The position numbers were made by a program, and so were the translations under genes. Shown one piece after another: positions 57,468 through 64,000 of a stretch of 64,000 nucleotides of DNA (the first letter of the stretch is position 1; each line of letters starts with the position of its first letter). The notes beneath the pieces were generated by a model. The model was given only the letters and a program-made list of their open reading frames with translations. It was not told the origin of the DNA and searched no databases. The DNA is from JBJMLO01 sp045805265. Its GTDB lineage: Bacteria; Actinomycetota; UBA4738; JACQTL01. The stretch spans positions 248,001-312,000 of the forward strand of contig JBJMLO010000030.1 in NCBI GenBank assembly GCA_045805265.1. The letters are read 5' to 3'.

Positions 57468-59108
57468 GTGCTCGGATCGATCGGAACCGGCAGCGAGCTT
57501 GACCCCGAGACGCCGCTGCGCGAGGTCACCTTCTGCGTTGTCGACCTCGAGACCACAGGCGGCTCGCCCCGGGACTCCTCGATCACCGAGGTCGGTGCCG
57601 TCCGGTACCTGGGAGGCGAGCGGGTCGGCACGTTCCACTCGCTGGTGAATCCCGGCGAGCCGATCCCCCGGTTCATCACCCACCTCACGGGGATCGAGGA
57701 CCTCGACCTGCTCCACGCGCCTCCCATCGAGGCCGTCCTGCCCTCGCTGCTGGAGTTCCTGCGCGGCGCGGTGTTCGTCGCGCACAACGCCCGGTTCGAC
57801 TTCGGGTTCATCCGCGCCGCCGCCCGGCAGCTCGGGTACCCCGAGCCCGAGGGCCCGCCCGTGTGCACGGCGAAGCTGGCCCGGCGGGTGGCGTGGGACA
57901 ACGTCCGGAACGTGCGGCTCGACACGCTGGCCCGGCACTTCCGCACCGACGTGGCCCCGACCCATCGCGCCTTTCCCGACGCGGAGGCCTGCGCGGGCGT
58001 GCTCCATTCGCTGCTCGAGCTGGGCGGCCGCCTGGGCATCCTCACCCTCGGCGACCTCCGCGAGTCGATGCGGGCCCGGGGGCAGCCCCACTACGCGAAG
58101 ATCCGCTTGGCCGACGCCCTCCCCCACGCCCGTGGCGTGTACCTGTTCCGGGACCGGCACGACCTCGTGCTGTACGTGGGGAAGGCCACCGACCTCCGGT
58201 CGAGGGTGAAGTCGTACTTCTACGGCGACGAGCGCAAGCGGGTGCGCGACCTGCTGGCCCGGACCGAGCGCGTCGAGTACCGCGTCTGCCGCACGGAGCT
58301 CGAGTCGCTCGTCGCCGAGGCCCGGCTGATCGCCCGCCACGAACCTCCCCACAACCGCCGGGGCCGGACCTGGCGCGCCTACGCGTACCTCAAGGTGGAT
58401 CTCACCGAGGCGTGGCCCCGGATCAAGGTCGTCCCCACCCCGGGGCCTCCTCGGCTGCGGTCTGACGACGTCGTCTACCTCGGTCCGTTCCACGGCCGGG
58501 GCGCGGCGAGGGCGGCCAAGGACGCCCTCGAGGACGTCGTTCCCATCCGGCGGTGCACCCGTTCGATGGGTCGCACCACCCGGTTCTCTCCCTGCGCGCT
58601 GGCCGGCATGGGCCGGTGCGTGGCGCCCTGCATCGGTCGCGTCACGTCCGAGCGCTACGAGGAGCTCGTCCGCGGGCTCATCCGCTCTCTCTCCTCCCCG
58701 GGCGGGCTCCTCGAAGCGCTCGAGGCCCGGATGACGAGGCTGGCGGCGCAGGAACGGTTCGAGGGGGCGGCCCGCGCCCGCGACCGGCTCCACGCCCTGG
58801 CCGAGGCCATCGCGCGGGGCCGGCAGGACCGCTGGCTCATCGGGTCGGGCCGCCTCCGGCTGCGCTCGGGCGGCGGCGCGGATGTCCTCCTCGCGGGCGG
58901 CTCGCTCGCCGCGGAGCCGTGGGAGGACGGGGTGCGGACGTTCCCCTGTCCTCCGGACCGGGCCGACGAGCTCGCCGCGGTCCGCGGCCAGCTGGCCCGC
59001 CACCCGCCCGCGATCGTCCACGCGGACCGGCCCCTCGCCGAGCCGGTCGACGGGGGCCGCGCGCTGGCCGGGCTCCTGGCCCGGCTGCGGTCGGCGTCGC
59101 AGCGCTGA
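57468..59108 (+). CDS. DEDD exonuclease fused to GIY-YIG (UvrC/Cho-like) endonuclease
   Basis: 546 residues from GTG 57468, with GGGAGG nine bases upstream. Residues about 20-190 are a DnaQ-like exonuclease: 'FCVVDLETTGGSPRDSSITE', 'VFVAHNARFDFGFIRAAA', 'HRAFPDAEACAGVLH' (D, E, D, D). From about 222 comes GIY-YIG 'GVYLFRDRHDLVLYVGKATD' with 'LRSRVKSYF', the Glu in 'TELESLVAEARLIARHEPP', a Cys set and a UVR-like helix 'AQERFEGAARARDRLHALAE'. The same order occurs in the mycobacterial Rv2191-type proteins, thought to act in DNA repair. TAGTCT (57429-57434) may be the -10. Confidence 0.9.
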   Translation: MLGSIGTGSELDPETPLREVTFCVVDLETTGGSPRDSSITEVGAVRYLGGERVGTFHSLVNPGEPIPRFITHLTGIEDLDLLHAPPIEAVLPSLLEFLRGAVFVAHNARFDFGFIRAAARQLGYPEPEGPPVCTAKLARRVAWDNVRNVRLDTLARHFRTDVAPTHRAFPDAEACAGVLHSLLELGGRLGILTLGDLRESMRARGQPHYAKIRLADALPHARGVYLFRDRHDLVLYVGKATDLRSRVKSYFYGDERKRVRDLLARTERVEYRVCRTELESLVAEARLIARHEPPHNRRGRTWRAYAYLKVDLTEAWPRIKVVPTPGPPRLRSDDVVYLGPFHGRGAARAAKDALEDVVPIRRCTRSMGRTTRFSPCALAGMGRCVAPCIGRVTSERYEELVRGLIRSLSSPGGLLEALEARMTRLAAQERFEGAARARDRLHALAEAIARGRQDRWLIGSGRLRLRSGGGADVLLAGGSLAAEPWEDGVRTFPCPPDRADELAAVRGQLARHPPAIVHADRPLAEPVDGGRALAGLLARLRSASQR

Positions 59109-59214
59109 GCCCGCAGAGGCCGCCCTCGACGACGAAGGTGACAACGCTCGGGGCCACAGCCAGAGGGAGCCAACGGCCGCCGGGACGGGCGGAAGAGTGG
59201 TCCCGCCTGGCGAC

Positions 59215-59220
59215 TACAAT
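59215..59220 (+). promoter_or_regulatory. -10 hexamer of a leaderless promoter (thiolase)
   Basis: TACAAT, a one-base variant of consensus, exactly seven bases before the GTG start at 59228; no Shine-Dalgarno sequence. Confidence 0.55.
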
Positions 59221-59227
59221 CGATGCC

Positions 59228-60406
59228 GTGGAATCCACGGTGATCCTCGAGGGGGCGCGCACGCCCATCGGCAACTTCCTCGGTGCGCTGGCGGAGGTTC
59301 CCACCGTGGACCTGGGCGTCATCGCCACGAAGGAGGCGCTGAGCCGGGCCCGCGTCGACACCGACCAGGTCGAGGAGCTGGTCTTCGGCCACGCCCGCCA
59401 GGCCGGGAACGGGCCGAACACGGCCCGCCAGGTCGCCTTCAAGAGCGGCCTTCCTCAGGAGGTTCCGGGGATCACGGTGAACATGGCGTGCGGATCGGGC
59501 ACGCGAGCGATCCAGCACGCTGCCGAACAGGTCATGCTCGGGAACGCCCAGGTGGTCGTGGCCGGGGGCATGGAGAACATGTCCCGCACTCCGTTCCTCA
59601 TGGACCGCATGCGGTTCGGGTACCGGATGGGGAACGCGACCGTGTACGACGGGATGTACCGGGACGGGTTCCTCGACCCGCTGTCCGGCTGCATGATGGG
59701 CGAGACCGCGGAGAACCTCGCGCGCAAGTACGGCATTCCCCGCGAGGAGCAGGACGAGTTCTCGCTGGCGTCGCAGCGCAAGGCGACGGGGGGGAAGGCG
59801 GCGCGCGCGAAGGAGATCACGCCCGTCGAGGTCCCCGGCCGCAAGGGCGACGTCACCGTGTTCGCGGAGGACGAGCACCCCCGCGAGGACACCACGCTCG
59901 AGACGCTGGCGAAGCTGAAGCCCACGTTCGCGTCCGACGGAACGGTGACCGCGGGGTCGTCGAGCGGCATCACGGACGGCGCCGCTTCGCTGGTGCTCAT
60001 GAGCGAATCTCGCGCCCGGGCCGAGGGCCGCGAGCCGCTCGCGAAGGTCGTGGCGTACGCCAGCGCCGGGGTGGACCCCGCGTACATGGGCATCGGCGTC
60101 GTCCCGGCGACCCGGAAGGTGTTGGAGAAGACCGGCCTGTCGCTTCAGGACTTCGACGTGATCGAGCTGAACGAGGCGTTCGCGGCGCAGGTCCTCGCGT
60201 GCGACCGCGAGCTGAAGCTCGACCACGACAAGCTCAACCCGAAGGGTGGCGGGATCGCGCTCGGCCACCCGATCGGGATGACCGGCGCCCGCATCGTGCT
60301 GACGGCCGCCTACGAGCTGCGCGAGCGCGACCTGTCGCTGGCGCTGTGCACGCTGTGCATCAGCGGCGGGATGGGCATGGCCATGGTGCTCGAGCGGGCG
60401 GCGTGA
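59228..60406 (+). CDS. Thiolase (acetyl-CoA acetyltransferase)
   Basis: 392 residues. Nucleophile Cys in 'ITVNMACGSGTRAIQHAAEQ', 'VVVAGGMENMSRTPFLMDRM', 'DVIELNEAFAAQVLACDREL' (NEAF), 'GGGIALGHPIGMTGARIVLT' (GHP His) and the second Cys in 'ALCTLCISGGMGMAMVLERA'. The set is complete. 'CISGGMG' departs from the usual CxGGGxG by one residue. It condenses or cleaves acyl-CoA, and biosynthetic versus degradative use cannot be told. Leaderless GTG start; a longer in-frame extension upstream would overlap the nuclease gene and is not conserved. Confidence 0.93.
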   Translation: MESTVILEGARTPIGNFLGALAEVPTVDLGVIATKEALSRARVDTDQVEELVFGHARQAGNGPNTARQVAFKSGLPQEVPGITVNMACGSGTRAIQHAAEQVMLGNAQVVVAGGMENMSRTPFLMDRMRFGYRMGNATVYDGMYRDGFLDPLSGCMMGETAENLARKYGIPREEQDEFSLASQRKATGGKAARAKEITPVEVPGRKGDVTVFAEDEHPREDTTLETLAKLKPTFASDGTVTAGSSSGITDGAASLVLMSESRARAEGREPLAKVVAYASAGVDPAYMGIGVVPATRKVLEKTGLSLQDFDVIELNEAFAAQVLACDRELKLDHDKLNPKGGGIALGHPIGMTGARIVLTAAYELRERDLSLALCTLCISGGMGMAMVLERAA

Positions 60407-60454
60407 CGCCGGCGGTCAAGTAAGTTGACGAATTCCGGATAGGGGAACGAGGCG

Positions 60455-60745
60455 ATGGTCAACGCAGTCGTGCTGGTGCAGTGCGAGATCGACGAGATCC
60501 CCGAGGCCGCACAGGCCATCGCCGACATCCCCGGCGTGTCCGAGGTCTATTCCGTGGCCGGCGAGTACGACCTGGTCGTGATCATCCGCGTGGCCGACCA
60601 CGACGATCTGTCCCGCGTGATCCCAGACGGGGTCGCCAAGGTCGACGGCGTTGCGCGCACCGAGACCCTCATCGCGTTCCAGGTCTACTCGAAGCACGAC
60701 CTCGACCGCCTGTTCTCGATCGGCTTCGACGAGGGCCAGGCCTAG
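60455..60745 (+). CDS. Stand-alone Lrp/AsnC ligand-binding (RAM) domain
   Basis: 96 residues, a single alpha/beta RAM domain without a DNA-binding helix: 'NAVVLVQCEIDEIPEAAQAI', 'GVSEVYSVAGEYDLVVIIRV', 'VDGVARTETLIAFQVYSKHD'. Such proteins form ring oligomers that bind amino acids and may modulate full-length Lrp partners. It follows the thiolase by 48 bases. Confidence 0.88.
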   Translation: MVNAVVLVQCEIDEIPEAAQAIADIPGVSEVYSVAGEYDLVVIIRVADHDDLSRVIPDGVAKVDGVARTETLIAFQVYSKHDLDRLFSIGFDEGQA

Positions 60746-60749
60746 CCAC

Positions 60750-61754
60750 TCAGCTCGCCGTGCGTTCGCTGTCGAGCATCGCCATCTGGCGCTCGTCGTA
60801 GCGGTCGCCGGCCGCCGCGCCGGGTGGGATCGCGCGTTCGATGGCCTCCAGGTCGTCGTCGGAGAGCTCGAGGTCGAGCGAGCCCAGGGCTTCGGTCAGG
60901 CGGTCGCGGCGGCGAGCTCCGACCAGCGGGACGATGTCCTCGCCGCGGGACAGGACCCACGAGATTGCGATCTGTGCCACGGTCGCGCCCTTCGCGTCCG
61001 CGACGGCGCGGAGCGCGTCGACCAGCTCCAGGTTCCGCTCGACGTTCCCGGCACTGAACCGCGGGTGGCGGCTTCGGATGTCGCCCGGGGGCACCGCCCG
61101 CTCCCTCGACCAGTGCCCGCTCAGCAGGCCCCGCGTGAGCACGCCGTAGGCGGTCACGCCCACGCCGAGCTCACGGCACGCCGGGATGATCTCGGCCTCG
61201 ATTCCCCGCGACAGCAGCGAGTACTCGATCTGGAGGTCCGCGATCGGCTGCACGGCGTTGGCGCGGCGAACGGTCTCGGCGCCCGCCTCCGACAGGCCCG
61301 CGTACCGCACGTACCCGGTCTCGACCATCTCCGCGATCGCCCCGACCGTCTCCTCGATGGGAACCGCCGGGTCGACCCGCCCGGGCCGGTAGACGTCGAC
61401 GTGGTCGGTCCCGAGCCGCCGGAGCGTGTATGCCAGGGAGGTCTTCACGATCCCCGGCCTTCCGTCGAACCCGAGGAACGAGCCGTCCGGTCCCCGGAGC
61501 GAACCGAACTTCACGCTGATCAGCACTGCGTCGCGGTCCCGGCCGCGGAGAGCCTCCCGGATCAGCAGCTCGTTGTGGCCCATGCCGTAGTAGTCGCCGG
61601 TGTCGAGCAGGGTGATCCCGGCATCCAGCGCCGCGTGGATCGTGGCGATGCTCTCGGCCTCGTCAGCCGGCCCGTACAGGTCCGACATCCCCATGCAACC
61701 CAGTCCGATCGCCGACACCTCCGGTCCGTTGGTTCCCAGCGTGCGCGTGATCAT
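60750..61754 (-). CDS. Aldo/keto reductase
   Basis: 334 residues, a TIM barrel. 'VSAIGLGCMGMSDLYGPADE', the tetrad Asp and Tyr in 'TLLDTGDYYGMGHNELLIRE', the Lys in 'AVLISVKFGSLRGPDG', and 'VPLVGARRRDRLTEALGSLD' at the NADP site. Where most relatives have HRxDP this protein has 'DVYRPGRVDPAVPIEETV', so the catalytic His is replaced, a known variant in this subgroup. ATG start overlaps the stop of the nitroreductase-like gene (ATGA 61751-61754). It is the last gene of a six-gene operon. Confidence 0.9.
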   Translation of the reverse strand: MITRTLGTNGPEVSAIGLGCMGMSDLYGPADEAESIATIHAALDAGITLLDTGDYYGMGHNELLIREALRGRDRDAVLISVKFGSLRGPDGSFLGFDGRPGIVKTSLAYTLRRLGTDHVDVYRPGRVDPAVPIEETVGAIAEMVETGYVRYAGLSEAGAETVRRANAVQPIADLQIEYSLLSRGIEAEIIPACRELGVGVTAYGVLTRGLLSGHWSRERAVPPGDIRSRHPRFSAGNVERNLELVDALRAVADAKGATVAQIAISWVLSRGEDIVPLVGARRRDRLTEALGSLDLELSDDDLEAIERAIPPGAAAGDRYDERQMAMLDSERTAS

Positions 61755-62140
61755 GGTCGTCCTGCCTCCTCTCTGGGTTCGATGGCGACGCACAGCGACG
61801 CGCGGGCCCAGGTGCTGAGCGTCGTGCCCTCCTCCCAACTCTGGTACTTCGCGGCCAGCAGCTTGCGGGCGGCGTCGTCCTCCTCGCCGGGCTCGACGAT
61901 CCGGGCCCGGGCCCTTTCTTCCTCCTCGGAGGTCGAACCGATCCGGACGGTGACGGCCGGATCCGCCATGAGGTTCCGGACCCAGTCGCTGCGGTCGCCG
62001 CCGCCGCTCAGCAGGTACAGCGCCCGCCCGTCGTCCGGCATGCCGAACCAGATCTCGATGGTGTGGGGATCGCCGGTGCGCCGACCGGTGGTGGTGAAGT
62101 AGCAGTAGGCCTCGCCGGCCAGGCGTGGATCGAACGCCAC
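61751..62140 (-). CDS. Deazaflavin (F420)-dependent nitroreductase-family protein
   Basis: 129 residues from GTG 62140. 'YCYFTTTGRRTGDPHTIEIW' and 'LYLLSGGGDRSDWVRNLMAD' with 'PAVTVRIGSTSEEEERARAR' follow the split-barrel fold of the Ddn/FDOR-A group, where the GGGxxxxxWxxNL motif contacts the cofactor. F420 is inferred from family and host. It lies four bases after a 35-codon TM gene and overlaps the aldo/keto reductase. Confidence 0.85.
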   Translation of the reverse strand: MAFDPRLAGEAYCYFTTTGRRTGDPHTIEIWFGMPDDGRALYLLSGGGDRSDWVRNLMADPAVTVRIGSTSEEEERARARIVEPGEEDDAARKLLAAKYQSWEEGTTLSTWARASLCVAIEPREEAGRP

Positions 62141-62144
62141 CGCC

Positions 62145-62252
62145 CTACCGGATGGCCCAGATGACCAGGGCGGCGATGACCAGGAGCCCCGACACCAGCA
62201 TGATGATGTCGCCCTTCTTCACCTTGCCGGGCTGCATGGCGTTGAAGCCCAC
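62145..62252 (-). CDS. 35-residue single-TM protein
   Basis: GTG 62252 to TAG 62145. A short polar head with 'QPGKVKKGD' is followed by a helix 'IIMLVSGLLVIAALVIWAIR'. A GGGAGGA ribosome site eight bases before the GTG overlaps the stop of the 73-residue gene, only three bases away, so translation is coupled. This kind of tiny membrane protein is easily missed. Confidence 0.6.
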   Translation of the reverse strand: MGFNAMQPGKVKKGDIIMLVSGLLVIAALVIWAIR

Positions 62253-62255
62253 GGG

Positions 62256-62477
62256 CTATCCTCCCGCCGGCTCGGGGAGCCGGTAGTACTGGCGGAACTT
62301 CTCCTCCGACAACCAGTAGATGTGCTGGCGCACGGTGGAAGCATACGTGCGGGCCTCGACCTCGTCGGCGCAGGCGCGATGGCCGGCCTCGTCGCCACCC
62401 GGTGCGACGATCACCACGCGCCAGCCGGTTCCGTCCACGTCCTCGATACGGACGCGGTAGCCGTTGTCGTCGGGCAC
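62256..62477 (-). CDS. Hypothetical 73-residue protein
   Basis: GTG 62477. 'YRVRIEDVDGTGWRVVIVAP' forms two beta strands, followed by a helix with 'HRACADEVEARTYASTVRQH' and 'WLSEEKFRQYYRLPEPAGG'. No family recognised. It starts five bases after the zinc-ribbon gene and ends three bases before the 35-residue gene. Confidence 0.6.
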   Translation of the reverse strand: MPDDNGYRVRIEDVDGTGWRVVIVAPGGDEAGHRACADEVEARTYASTVRQHIYWLSEEKFRQYYRLPEPAGG

Positions 62478-62482
62478 GGGCG

Positions 62483-62797
62483 TCAGCGGGCAGCGGCCTC
62501 GGCGGCCCGGTCGGCTCGCACGCGGGCGTCGGTCCGAAGCTCCTCGAGATGCGCGCGGATCCTCGCCAGCACGGTCTCCTCGTCGAGCACCAGGTTCGGC
62601 TCCATCCCGGCCAGCTTCTCGAGCGCCCCCTCGAGCGCCGTGCCGCCCGCCTCCGCCTGCTCCAGGGCCTCGGTCAGCACCGCGGTGTAGTGCGGCTGGT
62701 AGGGCTTGCCGCAGTTCCAGCAGTGTCCGCCGGCGTCGAGCACCTGCTGGACGAAAAAGTCACGGCCGCAGTTCTGACAGGTGCCCCGGATCTTCAC
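62483..62797 (-). CDS. Zinc-ribbon protein with helical tail
   Basis: 104 residues from GTG 62797, with AAGGAG five bases upstream. 'RGTCQNCGRDFFVQQVLDAG' and 'GHCWNCGKPYQPHYTAVL' give two CxxC knuckles. The tail ('ALEQAEAGGTALEGALEKLA' to 'HLEELRTDARVRADRAAEAA') is probably coiled coil. The start overlaps the receiver gene stop (GTGA 62794-62797). Function unknown. Confidence 0.7.
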   Translation of the reverse strand: MKIRGTCQNCGRDFFVQQVLDAGGHCWNCGKPYQPHYTAVLTEALEQAEAGGTALEGALEKLAGMEPNLVLDEETVLARIRAHLEELRTDARVRADRAAEAAAR

Positions 62798-63213
62798 GCG
62801 GTCTCCTTCTCGGTCTCGGCGGCCGCCCTGGCGCCTCGCCGCGCCTGCAGCGCCTCCAGCACGCGATCCGCCAGCGCGAAGGGATCCGCCGGCTTCACGA
62901 ACCAGGCGTCGGCGCCCGACCACCTCGCGAGCCACTCGTCGTGGTGGCGGTCCAGCAGGATCACGATGACGCCGTCGTAGGGCGGGAGCTCGTCGCGGAG
63001 GTCCTTGGCCAGGGCGAACGCGCCGGCCCGGGACTGAATCTCGTCGGCGATGATCACCTCGGGCCGGAACTTCCGGGCGAGCAGGAGGCCGCGCTCGCCG
63101 TTCGAGGCTTCCAGGAACTCCAGCCGTTCGCCCAGCCGGCGCTCGATGCCGGCCACGGCGAGCCGCATGGTCTCCTTGACCGACTCGCTGGCGGATGTGA
63201 GCAATACTTTCAC
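62794..63213 (-). CDS. Degenerate response-regulator receiver domain
   Basis: 139 residues from GTG 63213. The layout is a CheY fold: 'KVLLTSASESVKETMRLAVA', 'FRPEVIIADEIQSRAGAFAL' with an Asp at the phosphorylation place, 'GVIVILLDRHHDEWLARWSG' and 'ADAWFVKPADPFALADRVLE' with the conserved Lys. The usual acidic pair at the end of strand 1 is missing (LLTSAS), so Mg2+-dependent phosphorylation is doubtful. No output domain. TAGAAT ends seven bases before this GTG, and the ATG at 63222 lies within the -10, so 63213 is the start. Confidence 0.75.
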   Translation of the reverse strand: MKVLLTSASESVKETMRLAVAGIERRLGERLEFLEASNGERGLLLARKFRPEVIIADEIQSRAGAFALAKDLRDELPPYDGVIVILLDRHHDEWLARWSGADAWFVKPADPFALADRVLEALQARRGARAAAETEKETA

Positions 63214-63220
63214 GGTCCGC

Positions 63221-63226
63221 ATTCTA
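63221..63226 (-). promoter_or_regulatory. -10 hexamer of a leaderless promoter (receiver operon)
   Basis: TAGAAT on the minus strand, then GCGGACC and the GTG start at 63213. The sequence and spacing are the same as at the SufR-like gene (22122-22127). Confidence 0.55.
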
Positions 63227-63270
63227 GCCGTGGCCCGGGCATCGACCCGGGGGACGACGCGAGGATCGGC

Positions 63271-64000
63271 GTGGAGAGGGTCGGACAGAAGGCGGTCGCC
63301 GAGTTCATCGGAACGTTCGCCCTGGTGTTCATCGGAGCGGGCGCGGCCATCATGGCGGCGTCCGGGGGCGGGCTGGTCGGGGTGGCGCTCGCCAACGGCT
63401 TCGTGTTCGCGGTGATGGTTTCCGTCCTCGCACACATCTCCGGCGCCCACTTCAACCCCGCGATCACCCTCGGCGTGTGGGTGACGGGAAACATCAAGAC
63501 GCTGCTGGCAGGGGTGTACGTGGTGGCGCAGCTCGGGGGGGCGATCCTCGCCGCGCTGCTGCTCCGGGGGCTCTACCCCAGGGCGTCCTGGCGGGCGGCG
63601 AACCTCGGCGCCCCCGGCCTGGCCCAGGGGATGTCGTCCGGGCGCGCGGTCCTGATCGAAGCCGTCCTGACGTTCTTCCTCGTGTTCGTCGTGTACGGGA
63701 CCGTCGTCGACGACCGGGGGCCGTTCACCAAGCTGGCCGGGCTGCCGATCGGGTTGGTGCTGACCTTCGACATCCTGGCCGGGGGGCCGCTGACCGGCGC
63801 CGCCATGAACCCCGCCCGAGCCTTGGGACCCATGGTGGCCGGCGGGCACTGGGCCGACTGGTGGGTGTACTGGATCGGGCCGATCGGGGGCGGGATCGCC
63901 GGGGCGGGCGTCTACTGGTTCGCGTTCCTGAACGGCCGGGAGAAGCTGGCCACGGCCCGGAAGTCCGAGCACCCCGTCGGCGGCCCGACCGAGTCGACAT
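63271..64000 (+). CDS. Aquaporin/MIP-family channel (3' partial)
   Basis: 243 codons from GTG 63271 to the window end with no stop yet. Six hydrophobic segments and both NPA boxes are present: 'AHISGAHFNPAITLGVWVTG' and 'PLTGAAMNPARALGPMVAGG'. The N-terminal 'AEFIGTFALVFIGAGAAIM' is the MIP opening. 'PARALGPMVAGGHWADWWVY' keeps the Arg of the selectivity filter and the 'HWADWWVYWIGP' end of aquaporin-type members. Water rather than glycerol is therefore favoured, though residues cannot be weighed fully by eye. GAGG lies seven bases before the GTG. Divergent from the receiver operon. The frame is probably within a few codons of its end. Confidence 0.88.
   Translation, partial: MERVGQKAVAEFIGTFALVFIGAGAAIMAASGGGLVGVALANGFVFAVMVSVLAHISGAHFNPAITLGVWVTGNIKTLLAGVYVVAQLGGAILAALLLRGLYPRASWRAANLGAPGLAQGMSSGRAVLIEAVLTFFLVFVVYGTVVDDRGPFTKLAGLPIGLVLTFDILAGGPLTGAAMNPARALGPMVAGGHWADWWVYWIGPIGGGIAGAGVYWFAFLNGREKLATARKSEHPVGGPTEST

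Overview
The window is very GC-rich and densely coded on both strands. GTG starts are common. It encodes a WhiB-type iron-sulfur regulator, a Ser/Thr kinase with PASTA repeats, a standalone RAM domain, an exonuclease/GIY-YIG fusion of the kind known in actinobacteria, and probable F420-dependent enzymes. This points to a free-living, probably soil or sediment, member of the Actinomycetota, but the set does not match Streptomyces or Mycobacterium. It is essentially chromosomal: no tRNA, rRNA, CRISPR array, insertion sequence or phage gene was found. Two short decayed gene ends are the only debris.

Layout. 1-213 holds the end of a UdgX-like glycosylase. 290-9764 (minus) is an eight-gene surface-polysaccharide cluster: a Wzz/BY-kinase, two GT4 glycosyltransferases, a GNAT, a polymerase-like membrane protein, a deacetylase, a WecA-like initiating transferase and a formyltransferase. 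9916-15529 (plus) continues the glycan theme with a UDP-sulfoquinovose synthase, a DUF2304-GT2 fusion, a secreted beta-helix protein and a large membrane protein. 15526-18887 holds thiE/thiS and an ECF sigma factor with a DUF4349 protein. 18971-21082 is a UspA-UbiB kinase fusion. 21090-24445 holds a SufR-like regulator and riboswitch-controlled thiG-thiH. 24468-25913 is an SRPBCC-ArsR pair divergent from a ClpP, with two matching inverted repeats between them. 26338-29976 holds a PASTA kinase, endonuclease IV and a DMT permease.

30168-42639 mixes metabolic genes: a sulfite-oxidase-like protein, threonine aldolase, PanE, PPi-type phosphofructokinase, glycerol kinase, PlsC, a cytidylate-kinase-like protein and a cyclic-2,3-DPG-synthetase-like GTPase. 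42819-45397 holds an RTX remnant and a multi-PAS histidine kinase. 45431-48884 is an ArsA ATPase operon with a ROK kinase and a luciferase-like oxidoreductase. 48945-56853 has SRPBCC, HAD and zinc-ribbon proteins, an acyl-CoA ligase, a GT4, YgfZ and a CoA-transferase. 57070-60745 holds WhiB, the nuclease fusion, a thiolase and a RAM protein. 63213-60750 (minus) is a six-gene operon of a degenerate receiver, small proteins and two oxidoreductases. The window ends in an aquaporin-family gene.

Two gene-expression habits recur. First, same-strand neighbours are very often joined by a 4-base GTGA or ATGA overlap, which implies translational coupling. Second, many operon-leading genes have a TANNNT -10-like hexamer 6-10 bases before the start codon, which implies leaderless or nearly leaderless mRNAs. 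Functions below are inferred from motifs read by eye; no database search was run.
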